Of a DNA stretch of 64,000 nt, positions 44,492 through 52,483 are shown piece by piece. How positions within the stretch are numbered: position 1 is the first letter of the stretch; each line of letters begins with the position of its first letter. A model generated the notes under the pieces. It had not been told where the DNA came from. It worked only from the letters and a program-made list of their open reading frames with translations, and did not search any database. Made by a program: the position numbers and the translations under genes. The DNA comes from an uncultured Oscillospiraceae bacterium (GTDB lineage Bacteria; Bacillota; Clostridia; Oscillospirales; Oscillospiraceae), in the NCBI GenBank assembly GCA_934565655.1, contig CAKTIE010000009.1:7703-71702 (forward strand), in the 5' to 3' direction.

Positions 44492-45841
44492 ATGGGTAAA
44501 TTATTTGGTACGGACGGCATCCGCGGTGTCGTCGGTGAGAATCTGACGGCGGAGCTGGCCTTTCATGTGGGCCAGGCGGTGGCCGTCGTATTACAGGAGG
44601 AGCTGGGCCGTAAGCCGGTGATCACCATCGGCAAGGATACCCGCATCTCCTCGGATATGCTGGAGGCGGCCCTCAGCGCCGGTATCTGCTCAGTGGGCGG
44701 CGATGTGCTACTGCTGGGCACCATTCCCACGCCTGCCGTGGCCTTCCTGACGGTGCAGGAGCAGGCGGACGCCGGTGTGGTGATCTCCGCCAGCCACAAC
44801 CCCTATGAGCACAACGGCATCAAGGTGTTCAATGCCCAGGGCTATAAGCTGCCTGACGCCATGGAGGAGCGAGTGGAGGAGCTGATCCTGTCCGGTGCGA
44901 AGATGCCCGTCAAGACCGGCGGTGAGCTGGGCCGCTGCCGCAACGGCGCGCAGGAGATGCACGACGACTATGTGAACCATCTGATCGACACCATCGGCTG
45001 CGACCTGTCCGGGCTGCGTGTGCTGGTGGACTGCGCCAACGGCGCTGCCGCCGCGACGGCGCCCGACCTGTTCCAGCGTCTGCCGGTGATGGCGGACTTC
45101 ATCAACATCGACCCCGACGGCGTCAACATCAACAACGGCTGCGGTTCCACCCATCTGGAGCATCTGGCCACCATGACCGTGGCAGGGAAGTACCAGCTGG
45201 GCATCGCCTTTGACGGCGACGCCGACCGGTGCCTGCTGGTGGATGAGAAGGGCCATACCATTGACGGCGACAAGATCATGGCGGTGTGCGGCCTGGCCCT
45301 GCGCCGGGACGGCAAGCTGACCAACAACGCCGTGGTGGCCACGGTCATGTCCAATCTGGGCCTGCACGAATTCTGCCGCAACGAGCATATCGACCTGGTC
45401 TGCACCGCCGTGGGTGACCGCCATGTGCTGGAAAAAATGGTGGAGTGCGACTACGCCATCGGCGGCGAGCAGTCCGGCCACATGATCTTCCGGGAGTATG
45501 CCACCACCGGCGACGGCGAGCTGACGGCGCTGCAATTCCTGAAGGAACTGAAGGCGTCGGGAAAGCCCGCTTCCCAGCTGGCGGGCTGCTGCGCGCAGTA
45601 TCCGCAGGAGCTGATCAACGTGGCGCTGTCCCACGCGCCGGGAGAGAAGGAGCGCGTCATGGCGTCTCCCGTGCTGGCGCAGGCGGTAAAGGAGCAGGAG
45701 GCGCTGCTGGGCAGCGAGGGCCGTATTCTGATCCGTCCCTCCGGCACCGAGGCGCTGATCCGCGTGATGGTGGAGGCCAAGACCGATGAAATTGCCCGCA
45801 AAGTGGCGGAGGATTTGTCGGAATTGGTGAAAAAACTCTGA
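44492..45841 (+). CDS. glmM: Phosphoglucosamine mutase
   Basis: A 449-residue alpha-D-phosphohexomutase converting glucosamine-6-P to glucosamine-1-P for peptidoglycan precursors. GTDGIRG at the N-terminus, the phosphoserine loop VISASHNPYEHNGIK (Ser near 101), the metal loop FDGDADRC and GGEQSGH are present, with IRPSGTEALIRVM at the C-terminus. It usually follows cdaAR and interacts with CdaA; here it follows ruvB instead. Confidence 0.96.
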   Translation: MGKLFGTDGIRGVVGENLTAELAFHVGQAVAVVLQEELGRKPVITIGKDTRISSDMLEAALSAGICSVGGDVLLLGTIPTPAVAFLTVQEQADAGVVISASHNPYEHNGIKVFNAQGYKLPDAMEERVEELILSGAKMPVKTGGELGRCRNGAQEMHDDYVNHLIDTIGCDLSGLRVLVDCANGAAAATAPDLFQRLPVMADFINIDPDGVNINNGCGSTHLEHLATMTVAGKYQLGIAFDGDADRCLLVDEKGHTIDGDKIMAVCGLALRRDGKLTNNAVVATVMSNLGLHEFCRNEHIDLVCTAVGDRHVLEKMVECDYAIGGEQSGHMIFREYATTGDGELTALQFLKELKASGKPASQLAGCCAQYPQELINVALSHAPGEKERVMASPVLAQAVKEQEALLGSEGRILIRPSGTEALIRVMVEAKTDEIARKVAEDLSELVKKL

Positions 45842-45877
45842 GAAAACGCAACTTTTTGACAAATTTTCGCGGACTGC

Positions 45878-45907
45878 TTGACAAATTCTTTATCGAAAAG
45901 GTATAAT
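45878..45907 (+). promoter_or_regulatory. Promoter directly abutting the sigma-factor start codon
   Basis: TTGACA (45878-45883), 18-bp spacer, TATAAT (45902-45907). The expected start point falls on the ATG at 45913, implying a leaderless mRNA. A second TTGACAAATT lies 22 bp further upstream (45856-45865). Confidence 0.8.
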
Positions 45908-45912
45908 ACAAA

Positions 45913-46536
45913 ATGGTAAATAGCAAAGAGGCTAGTTTTGCCTATCTGGAGACACTGAGCGACGAGCAGCTGTGCGCCGCCTGCCAGACGGGAAACCGCA
46001 ATGCCGAGGAGATCCTGGCGGCGCGGTATCACCGGTTGGTAAGAAGCGTCGCACGTCCCTACTTCTTGGCCGGCGGCGACAGTGAAGATCTGCTGCAGGA
46101 GGGAATGGTGGGCCTGATCAAGGCCATGCGGGAGTATGACCCGCAACAGACGGCATCGTTCTGTACGTTTGCCGAGGTCTGCATCCGCCGCCGCCTCTAT
46201 ACGGTGCTGAAATCGGCATCCTCCGGAAAGCATCAGCCTCTGAACCAGGCAATTCCCCTGAATCCCTCATTCTTTGACGTCAGTCTCGCTTTTGCACAGG
46301 TCGACCCCGAGGTCCTGCTGATCGACAGAGAAAAAACTGCCGGTCTGTTGGAGTACACATGCAAACAGTTATCCGCCTTCGAAGCTGAGATTTTAGGGTA
46401 CTATTTGGACGGTCTCACATGCCGAGAGATCGCAGAAACTGTTGGCAAGCCGCCGAAATCGGTGGAAAATGCTGTGCAGCGCATACGCCGCAAGATCGGG
46501 CGGCAACTTCAATCCGGCGATATCAGCAAAGGCTGA
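45913..46536 (+). CDS. RNA polymerase sigma factor, sigma-H type
   Basis: A 207-residue sigma-70 family protein. Region 2 is LVRSVARPYFLAGGDSEDLLQEGMVGLIKAMREYDPQQTASFCTFAEVCIRRRLYTVLK (about residues 37-95) and region 4 is LSAFEAEILGYYLDGLTCREIAETVGKPPKSVENAVQRIRRKI (about 153-195). Size and layout match SigH, which starts sporulation and stationary-phase programmes. No ribosome binding site is visible before the ATG, and no better in-frame start exists downstream, consistent with leaderless translation. Confidence 0.88.
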   Translation: MVNSKEASFAYLETLSDEQLCAACQTGNRNAEEILAARYHRLVRSVARPYFLAGGDSEDLLQEGMVGLIKAMREYDPQQTASFCTFAEVCIRRRLYTVLKSASSGKHQPLNQAIPLNPSFFDVSLAFAQVDPEVLLIDREKTAGLLEYTCKQLSAFEAEILGYYLDGLTCREIAETVGKPPKSVENAVQRIRRKIGRQLQSGDISKG

Positions 46537-46574
46537 ACGCAATATATTTCATTTCTCAAAGAGAGGGTAAAATC

Positions 46575-46853
46575 ATGTACGAAGACAAGACTTTAGTTTG
46601 CAAAGAGTGTGGCAAGGAATTCGTTTTCACCGCCGGTGAGCAGGAGTTCTATGCTGAGCGCGGCTTCCAGAACGAGCCCCAGCGCTGCAAGTCCTGCCGC
46701 GACGCTCGCAAGAACGCTGCCCGCGGTCCCCGTGAGTATTTCACCGCTGTCTGTGCTGCCTGCGGCGGCGAGGCCAAGGTTCCCTTCGAGCCCAAGTCCG
46801 ATCGTCCCGTGTATTGCAGCGACTGCTTCGCCAAGATGCGTCAGAACGGCTAA
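46575..46853 (+). CDS. Zinc-ribbon CxxC protein
   Basis: A 92-residue protein with four CxxC pairs: CKEC, CKSC, CAAC and CSDC, forming a duplicated zinc ribbon (TLVCKECGKEFVFTAGEQEFYAERGFQNEPQRCKSCR then CAACGGEAKVPFEPKSDRPVYCSDCFAKM). The family is common in Clostridia and its role is unknown; nucleic acid or protein binding is plausible. AGAGAGGG precedes the ATG. It follows the sigma gene by 38 bp and may be co-transcribed. Confidence 0.87.
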   Translation: MYEDKTLVCKECGKEFVFTAGEQEFYAERGFQNEPQRCKSCRDARKNAARGPREYFTAVCAACGGEAKVPFEPKSDRPVYCSDCFAKMRQNG

Positions 46854-46883
46854 TTCCTGAACCACACACATTGCTTTGATACA

Positions 46884-46918
46884 AAGCGCCGGCACACGGA
46901 AGTGTGCCGGCGCTTTTT
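46884..46918 (+). terminator. Terminator between convergent zinc-ribbon and GntR genes
   Basis: A 14-bp stem, AAGCGCCGGCACAC with GTGTGCCGGCGCTT, GGAA loop, then TTT. Confidence 0.85.
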
Positions 46919-46946
46919 GCGTGTATAAAATGATAGGGAAGGGGGG

Positions 46947-47591
46947 TCATCTGCTGACCGCGCCCTCTACGATCAGCGTCATGTGGTCGGTGTACTTCTG
47001 CAGCGTCTGACACACCGCGTCGGCGTCGCCGGCAATGGTGCTGTCCAGCATCTGGCGGAAGGTTTCGGCCTCCGCGCCGCGCTCTTTGACGTTGGCGGCG
47101 TAGATATGCCGCAGCAGCGTCTGCTGTCCCTGAATGGCCAGCATATGCCGGTCCAGCCGGCGGTTGCCGCAGTTGTGATAGTAAGTCCCCAGGAATTCCT
47201 TGACGGCCATGACTTCATCATGGGGATTCGCGGCGTGAACGTATTCCTCCAGCCGCTCCTTCAATTCGCTGACAATAACCTCCCGGTCGCCGTTGACCAT
47301 GGCCAGACGGATGGCGGCACAGTGCAGCGTCATGGCCAGCTGCTGGATCTCCAGCACGTCGTGAGGCTCCAGCGAAATGATGTGAGCGCCTACGTTGTTT
47401 TCGTAGACCACCAGCCCCTCCTGCTGCAAACGGTTGATGGCTTCCCGGATGGGCGTACAGCTGACGCCGATCTGGTTTTGCAATTCATTGACATTGAGCT
47501 TTGAGCCGAGGGGGAGCTTCATCTGAATGATGGCTTCCCGCAGCTTTTCATAGACCATGTCCACCAAAGAACGCTTCTTGATCGAGAGCAT
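46947..47591 (-). CDS. GntR-family regulator with FCD (FadR-type) domain
   Basis: A 214-residue regulator. The winged HTH (SLVDMVYEKLREAIIQMKLPLGSKLNVNELQNQIGVSCTPIREAINRLQQEGLV, about residues 9-70) is followed by an all-helical FCD ligand-binding domain (about 80-205) with histidines that could hold a metal. The ATG at 47591 is preceded by GGAGG. It is divergent from the B3/B4 gene, and matching CTTGCAAG palindromes lie before both genes, so it probably controls itself and its neighbour. Confidence 0.9.
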   Translation of the reverse strand: MLSIKKRSLVDMVYEKLREAIIQMKLPLGSKLNVNELQNQIGVSCTPIREAINRLQQEGLVVYENNVGAHIISLEPHDVLEIQQLAMTLHCAAIRLAMVNGDREVIVSELKERLEEYVHAANPHDEVMAVKEFLGTYYHNCGNRRLDRHMLAIQGQQTLLRHIYAANVKERGAEAETFRQMLDSTIAGDADAVCQTLQKYTDHMTLIVEGAVSR

Positions 47592-47610
47592 ACTTGCCTC
47601 CAAATGTTGC

Positions 47611-47622
47611 TTCTTGCAAGAT
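47611..47622 (-). promoter_or_regulatory. Candidate operator before the GntR gene
   Basis: TTCTTGCAAGAT, with the 8-bp palindrome CTTGCAAG at 47613-47620, about 20 bp upstream of the GntR start. It is the same core as the operator at 47733-47748. Confidence 0.62.
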
Positions 47623-47706
47623 ATAAGTTATTATAGGCATTATCCACAAAAAAATCAAGAGGAAATTTCGGCTTCACACAAATTATGAGAAAATTGCTTT
47701 TTGGGG

Positions 47707-47748
47707 TTGCATAAAATTAAAATCGTGCTATGATATCTTGCAAGATAT
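47707..47748 (+). promoter_or_regulatory. Promoter and palindromic operator of the B3/B4 gene
   Basis: TTGCAT (47707-47712), 16-bp spacer, TATGAT (47729-47734). The perfect 16-bp palindrome ATATCTTGCAAGATAT (47733-47748) begins in the -10 and covers the start point, a classic repressor position. Confidence 0.78.
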
Positions 47749-47793
47749 TAAATTTTGCTTTAAAGCAGTGAAATGCCAAAAGGAGGAGACGTT

Positions 47794-48507
47794 ATGTACT
47801 ATCAGGTGTCAAAAGAATTCTTCGAGAAGCTGCCCAATGCCTATTTCGGCGCGGTAGCCGTCCGGGGACTGGACAACACCCGCGAGATCCCGGAGCTGGA
47901 GCAGATGCTGGCGGAGAATGTGGCCGCCTGTGAAGCGTATTTTACCGGAAAAAAGCCCAAGGAGACGGAGGACATCGTGCCTTACCGCACCGCCTTTACC
48001 GCGCTGGGCATCAACCCCAATAAGTTCATGTGCTCCATCGAGGCGCTGCTGACTCGCATTGCCAAGGGCAAGGGCTTCCCCCATATCAACGCCGCCGTGG
48101 ATCTGGGCAACGCCGTGTCCATCAAGCACCGCCTGCCCATGGGCGCCCACGATCTGGACACCATTGACGAGGGGTTGGACGTCCGTCTGGCCGGGGAAGG
48201 GGATACCTTTATCCCCTTCGGCAGCACCGAGGAGGAGACTCCCGACGCGGGTGAGGCGGTCTACGCCTCCAGCAAGGAGATCCGCACCCGCCGCTGGACA
48301 TGGCGTCAGTCGGAGCGGGGCAAGATCACCGAGGAGACCAAGGCTATCCTGTTCCCCATCGACGGCTTCTCCGACGTGAACCAGGAGGAGGTCCACAAGG
48401 CCGCCGACGAGCTGATCGAGCTGCTGCACCGCTATTTCGGCGACGGCATCCAGATCGAGGTGGGCTACGTCAGCAAGGAGCAGCCCCGTTTCGAGTTCTT
48501 CAAGTAA
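47794..48507 (+). CDS. Stand-alone B3/B4 (PheRS beta-like) domain protein
   Basis: A 237-residue protein of the B3/B4 fold found in the phenylalanyl-tRNA synthetase beta subunit (PYRTAFTALGINPNKFMCSIEALLTRIAKGKGFPHINAAVDLGNAVSIKHRLPMGAHDLD). In PheRS this domain edits mischarged Tyr-tRNA; stand-alone forms are of uncertain function and might edit tRNAs or free amino-acid derivatives. GGAGGAG precedes the ATG at 47794. It is divergent from a FadR-type regulator with a shared operator. Confidence 0.87.
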   Translation: MYYQVSKEFFEKLPNAYFGAVAVRGLDNTREIPELEQMLAENVAACEAYFTGKKPKETEDIVPYRTAFTALGINPNKFMCSIEALLTRIAKGKGFPHINAAVDLGNAVSIKHRLPMGAHDLDTIDEGLDVRLAGEGDTFIPFGSTEEETPDAGEAVYASSKEIRTRRWTWRQSERGKITEETKAILFPIDGFSDVNQEEVHKAADELIELLHRYFGDGIQIEVGYVSKEQPRFEFFK

Positions 48508-48516
48508 GAGCAGCAT

Positions 48517-48557
48517 AAAAAGAAACACCTTTCGCCGGACGAAAGGTGTTTCTTTTT
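48517..48557. terminator. Bidirectional terminator between B3/B4 gene and selD
   Basis: An 18-bp perfect stem, AAAAAGAAACACCTTTCG with CGAAAGGTGTTTCTTTTT. It serves both convergent genes. Confidence 0.9.
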
Positions 48558-48567
48558 ATGCGTTTTG

Positions 48568-49605
48568 TTACTCCAGAATGATCCAGTTCTCTTCACGCTC
48601 CGTTACATAGCCTACGGCAGCGGCGTTGGGGATGGCGTCCTGCAGCTCCCGCAGACAGGCGTCCGCATCGGCGGCGTCCACCGCCATCAGCAGGCCGCCG
48701 CTGGTCTGGGGATCGTACAGCAGATCCTGCATGGTGCGGCTGACACCATTGCGGACGGTGACGCCCGCCTCGGCATAGTCCCGGTTACGGTAGGCCCCGG
48801 CAGGGAGGAAGCCCATATCGGCGAATTCCCACGCCTCCGGGTGGAAGGGAACGCTCCGGCTCTGGATGTGTACCGTGCAGTTGCTGCCCTGTGCCATCTC
48901 GAAGCTGTGGCCCAGCAGGGCGAAGCCCGTCACGTCGGTGCAGCTGTGGACACGGTACTTCACCATGATGTCCCGGGCCGCTTTGTTCAGCGTGGCCATC
49001 TGACGGTAGATGCGGTCCATCACGCCGCTGTCCACCAGTCCCGCTTTGGCGGCGGTGGTCAGTACGCCCACGCCCAGGGGCTTGGTCAGGAGCAGCACGT
49101 CGCTGGGCTTTGCGCCGCTGTTGGTCAGGATGCGGCCGGGATGCACGAAGCCGGACACCGCCAGACCGTAGATGGGCTCCGCGCCGTGGATGGTGTGGCC
49201 GCCGGTGATGATGACGCCCGCCTCATAGGCCTTGTCATAGCCGCCCCGCAGCAGCTCCTGCACCATATCGGCGGTCATGGCCTCAGGGATGCACATGATG
49301 TTCAGTGCCAGCTTCGGTTCGCCGCCCATGGCGTATACGTCGCTGATGGCGTTGGCCGCGGCGATCTGCCCATACAGGAAGGGATCGTCCACGATAGGCG
49401 GGAAGAAATCCGTGGTCTGCACCAGCGCCGTATTCTCGTCCAGATAGTACACGCTGGCATCGTCGGACTTGTCAAAGCCCACCAGCAGCCGGGGGTCGCT
49501 GTGGGTGCGGAAGCCCTCCAGCAGCTGCACCAGCGTTCCTGCGCCCACCTTTGCGCCGCATCCGGCGCAGGAGGCAAGCTTTGTCAGCTTCACTTCTGTT
49601 TCCAT
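48568..49605 (-). CDS. selD: Selenide, water dikinase (selenophosphate synthetase)
   Basis: A 345-residue enzyme making selenophosphate from selenide and ATP. The N-terminal active-site loop is CAGCGAK, giving catalytic Cys16 and Lys19; this is the cysteine form, not a selenocysteine form, and the neighbouring second cysteine of E. coli SelD is Ala. TTDFFPPIVDDPFLYGQIAAANAISDVYAMGG and DPQTSGGLLMAV are family motifs. No selA, selB or tRNA-Sec is in the window, so selenophosphate may feed the labile selenium cofactor pathway. It is last in the operon yedE-yedF-DUF3343-selD. Confidence 0.95.
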   Translation of the reverse strand: METEVKLTKLASCAGCGAKVGAGTLVQLLEGFRTHSDPRLLVGFDKSDDASVYYLDENTALVQTTDFFPPIVDDPFLYGQIAAANAISDVYAMGGEPKLALNIMCIPEAMTADMVQELLRGGYDKAYEAGVIITGGHTIHGAEPIYGLAVSGFVHPGRILTNSGAKPSDVLLLTKPLGVGVLTTAAKAGLVDSGVMDRIYRQMATLNKAARDIMVKYRVHSCTDVTGFALLGHSFEMAQGSNCTVHIQSRSVPFHPEAWEFADMGFLPAGAYRNRDYAEAGVTVRNGVSRTMQDLLYDPQTSGGLLMAVDAADADACLRELQDAIPNAAAVGYVTEREENWIILE

Positions 49606-49607
49606 GG

Positions 49608-49859
49608 TCAGCCCTCCGCTTCATCCGTGTGATACACGGCGCTATATCCTGTGCCGTCCCAGGCGGCCACCTGTTCGATCTCCTCAAGGCAGGCGTCAAC
49701 CGGGGAGAGGTAGTCCTCCTCGCACCGGACGCAGGTGCCGCAGCTGCTGCTCAGGTCTCTCGGTACCGGCATCATGCGGCAGGAGATGCTCCGTTCACCG
49801 CACAGCTGCTTATACCGCACCGCGCCGAAGTGGGAGAAAAAGGTCACAATGTACGTCAC
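49608..49859 (-). CDS. DUF3343 protein of the selenium operon
   Basis: An 83-residue DUF3343 protein starting at GTG, which overlaps the yedF stop as GTGA. It is cysteine-rich: Cys20, Cys27 and a SSCGTCVRC cluster (about residues 38-46), the family's conserved region (PVPRDLSSSCGTCV). Context and cysteines suggest a selenium or sulfur carrier between the desulfurase and SelD. It ends 2 bp before selD. Confidence 0.85.
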   Translation of the reverse strand: MTYIVTFFSHFGAVRYKQLCGERSISCRMMPVPRDLSSSCGTCVRCEEDYLSPVDACLEEIEQVAAWDGTGYSAVYHTDEAEG

Positions 49860-50062
49860 TTGGTAAAGGTCAGCGTCCACTCGCCATCCTTTTCATCTAC
49901 GGCCACCTGATAGCCCTGATGCTGGGCGTAGCGGGTGGTGTTCTCCCGGGAGGCGTGGTTGTCCACGATGATCTGATAGGCGTTTTCCTTGCTCTCCATA
50001 GCGCTGCGCAGCAGCACCACGGGTTCGGGGCAGGAAAGACCCCGTGTGTCGATGATTTTCAT
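49856..50062 (-). CDS. yedF: YedF-type TusA-family sulfur/selenium carrier
   Basis: A 68-residue TusA/SirA-fold protein. The N-terminal DTRGLSCPEPVVLLRSAM holds the carrier cysteine in the CPxP motif. In selenium-using bacteria YedF homologues are linked to SelD. This one is the single-domain form, shorter than the roughly 200-residue fused YedF; the DUF3343 partner is encoded separately next door. Confidence 0.88.
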   Translation of the reverse strand: MKIIDTRGLSCPEPVVLLRSAMESKENAYQIIVDNHASRENTTRYAQHQGYQVAVDEKDGEWTLTFTK

Positions 50063-50074
50063 ATTGGTATCTCC

Positions 50075-51157
50075 TTATTTCTTCTTGAAGGTGTTCAGGC
50101 AGGCGATCACCGCCACCACGGCGATGCCCAGCAGTACGGCAACCTTACCGGCAGCGGTGGGGCCGTCGGCACTGGAGGCCAGACCGAAGTTGTGGCAGAA
50201 GGCCGCGCCCACGATCAGGCCCATCACGGTGACGGCGCTGTCGGAGTTGCCCTCGCCGGACATGACCAGCTGGCGCAGCGGGCAGCCGCCCAGCAGCACG
50301 CAGCCAAAGCCCACCAGCAGCATGCCCAGGCAGTTCCACAGACCGTCGGTATGGGCGATAGGCTGGCCCTCGAAGCCCAGATGGAAGAAGGTGGCCTCGC
50401 CCACGCCGTTGAGGATCAGGTTGCAGACCAGCGCGCTGACCAGAATGGCGCCGAAGCCCATCAGCAGCTTGGGCTCGCGGAACAGCACGATATCACGGAT
50501 GCCGCCCACCATGCACAGGCGGGTACGCTGGGCCAGAGCGCCCACGATGAGACCGGCGATCAGGCTGATGGCCACCGCGGCATGCTTGGCGCCGGGGCCG
50601 CCGCCCGTTTCGGTAAAGAAGATAAAGGCGGGAGCTGCCACCAGCAGGATAAATACCACCACCTGAATGGCGGGGAAGATCACGCCGTCCAGCTTGGTCT
50701 GGGTATAGGTACGCTTCAGGGAATAGCCCCGCTTCAGGAAGAACACACCGGCCAGAATGCCCAGCGCAAAGCCAAGCAGGCCCAGCAGGGCGTTCAGGTC
50801 GCCGCCCGCTAGACGCAGGATCATGCGGAAGGGGCAGCCCAGGAACATCAGGCAGCCCACCATCACGAAGAAGCCCAGCACAAAGCGGGTGACGGGTGCG
50901 CTGCCGCCCTTGGCGGAGAACTCCTTTTTGCACAGGGCCACGATGAAGCTGCCCAGCACCAGACCGATGATCTCCGGCCGGATGTACTGCACGGCGGCGG
51001 CACGGTGCAGGCCCAGACCACCGGCGGTATCCCGCAGGAAACAGGCGATGCAGAAGCCCATATTGGAGGGATTGCCGAAAAAGACCAGCAGCGAGGCAAT
51101 GACGCCGATGATCAGTCCGGCGATGACGATTTGGATTCGTTCGCGTTTGACACTCAT
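50075..51157 (-). CDS. yedE: YedE-type selenium/sulfur transport membrane protein
   Basis: A 360-residue polytopic membrane protein with two YeeE/YedE (TsuA-like) halves. Conserved cysteine motifs line the predicted pore: MGFCIACFLRD, GCLMFLGCPFRMILRLAGG, RLCMVGGIRD and GGCPLRQLVMSGEG. It likely imports a selenium or sulfur species for SelD. The ATG at 51157 is preceded by AAGAGGAG. It is the first gene of the minus-strand selenium operon. Confidence 0.92.
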   Translation of the reverse strand: MSVKRERIQIVIAGLIIGVIASLLVFFGNPSNMGFCIACFLRDTAGGLGLHRAAAVQYIRPEIIGLVLGSFIVALCKKEFSAKGGSAPVTRFVLGFFVMVGCLMFLGCPFRMILRLAGGDLNALLGLLGFALGILAGVFFLKRGYSLKRTYTQTKLDGVIFPAIQVVVFILLVAAPAFIFFTETGGGPGAKHAAVAISLIAGLIVGALAQRTRLCMVGGIRDIVLFREPKLLMGFGAILVSALVCNLILNGVGEATFFHLGFEGQPIAHTDGLWNCLGMLLVGFGCVLLGGCPLRQLVMSGEGNSDSAVTVMGLIVGAAFCHNFGLASSADGPTAAGKVAVLLGIAVVAVIACLNTFKKK

Positions 51158-51203
51158 GTTGGATTTTTCTCCTCTTATATATAGAATCTTATCATAACAT
51201 ACC

Positions 51204-51242
51204 ACCATAGCCAACAAAATGTCCAATATCAATTATAGATAT
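51204..51242 (-). promoter_or_regulatory. yedE promoter and LysR-type T-N11-A box
   Basis: Minus strand: TTGATA (-35, 51232-51227), 17-bp spacer, TATGGT (-10, 51209-51204). The inverted repeat ATATC-N7-GATAT (51226-51242) fits the LysR T-N11-A consensus and overlaps this -35. Confidence 0.62.
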
Positions 51243-51257
51243 ATCCTCTAAAAAAAT

Positions 51258-51286
51258 TTGATTTTCCAATAAATGTGTGGTAAGCT
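51258..51286 (+). promoter_or_regulatory. Divergent promoter of the desulfurase-LysR pair
   Basis: TTGATT (51258-51263), 17-bp spacer, TAAGCT (51281-51286). The T-N11-A box at 51226-51242 would centre near -59, a normal activator position for LysR proteins. Confidence 0.5.
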
Positions 51287-51319
51287 AATAAATAGTAAGG
51301 GAAAAAGGAGGGCGGAAGC

Positions 51320-52483
51320 GTGGAACGGATCTATCTGGACAATGCCAGTACAAGCTTTCCCAAAGCGCCCGGCGTGGCGGAGGCGGTGTACCATTATATC
51401 AGCGACTGCGGCTGCAACATCAACCGCGGCGGCTATGACGAAGCCTATCAGGCGGAGGAGACGGTGCTGCATACCCGCCAGCTGCTGACGGAGCTGTTCC
51501 ACGGCCCCGATTGCCGGAACGTGGTGTTTACCCGCAATATTACCGAAAGCCTGAACGTATTGCTGAAGGGCTTTCTGAAGCCTGGGGACCATGTGCTGGT
51601 CTCCGCCATGGAGCACAATGCCGTCATGCGGCCGCTGACCCAGCTTCAGGCACAGGGCGTCACCTTTGACCGCATTCCCTGCGCGCCGGACGGTACGCTG
51701 GACACCGCCGCCATGGAGGGTCTGCTGCGGCCCGATACCCGCGCCGTGGTGATGCTCCACGCCAGCAACGTCTGCGGCACGGTGCTGCTCGCCGGAGAGG
51801 TGGGAGCCTTCTGCCATGCCCACGGCCTGAAATTCATATTGGATACCGCACAGACGGCGGGCGTACTGCCCATCGACATGGAGGCCATGCACATCGACGC
51901 CCTGGCCTTTACCGGCCATAAGGGCCTGCTTGGCCCTCAGGGTGTAGGCGGATTTATCCTCCGGCCGGACATGGTGCCGCTGGTGGAGCCGCTGATCGCC
52001 GGCGGCACCGGCAGCGTCAGCCATGAGGAGCGTATGCCGTCCTTCATGCCGGATAAGTTCGAGGCGGGCACCATGAACCTGCCGGGGATCATGGGCCTCC
52101 ATGCGGCCCTCTGCTGGCTGAAGGGGGAGACCATCGACGCCGTCCGTACCCACGAGCTGGCGCTGACGAAGCGGTTCCTCGCCGGTGCGCTGTCAATCCA
52201 GAACCTGCGGGTGGTGGGCCGCCGCGATGTGACGGGCCGGGTAGGCGTGGTGTCCGTAGCGCCGGAAAATGCCGATCCGGCATTGGTGGCTGACGCCCTG
52301 GGACAGGAGTACGGCATTATGGTGCGTGTGGGCCTTCACTGCGCGCCCAATGCCCACAGGACGCTGGGGACTTACCCCACCGGCACCATCCGCTTTTCCT
52401 TCGGCTGGCACAATACGCCCCGGCAGGTGGACATGGCCTTGAGCGCTTTGTGCGAGCTGTGCGGGAGGGCAACATGGAATTAA
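51320..52483 (+). CDS. Cysteine desulfurase-family enzyme of the selenium module
   Basis: A 387-residue class V PLP enzyme starting at GTG after GGAGGGCGG. The PLP lysine is in FTGHKGLLGPQGVGG (about residue 200) and the catalytic cysteine region is RVGLHCAPNAHRTLGT. MERIYLDNASTSFPKAPGV is the EF2568-type N-terminus found in selenium-dependent molybdenum hydroxylase loci. It is divergent from yedE and overlaps the LysR gene by 10 bp. It is paralogous to the enzyme at 25 kb. Confidence 0.88.
   Translation: MERIYLDNASTSFPKAPGVAEAVYHYISDCGCNINRGGYDEAYQAEETVLHTRQLLTELFHGPDCRNVVFTRNITESLNVLLKGFLKPGDHVLVSAMEHNAVMRPLTQLQAQGVTFDRIPCAPDGTLDTAAMEGLLRPDTRAVVMLHASNVCGTVLLAGEVGAFCHAHGLKFILDTAQTAGVLPIDMEAMHIDALAFTGHKGLLGPQGVGGFILRPDMVPLVEPLIAGGTGSVSHEERMPSFMPDKFEAGTMNLPGIMGLHAALCWLKGETIDAVRTHELALTKRFLAGALSIQNLRVVGRRDVTGRVGVVSVAPENADPALVADALGQEYGIMVRVGLHCAPNAHRTLGTYPTGTIRFSFGWHNTPRQVDMALSALCELCGRATWN

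Noticed and set aside
48568..49605. Selenocysteine codon in selD
   Set aside because: The active-site residue reads as cysteine (Cys16) in an uninterrupted frame; no in-frame TGA is present.
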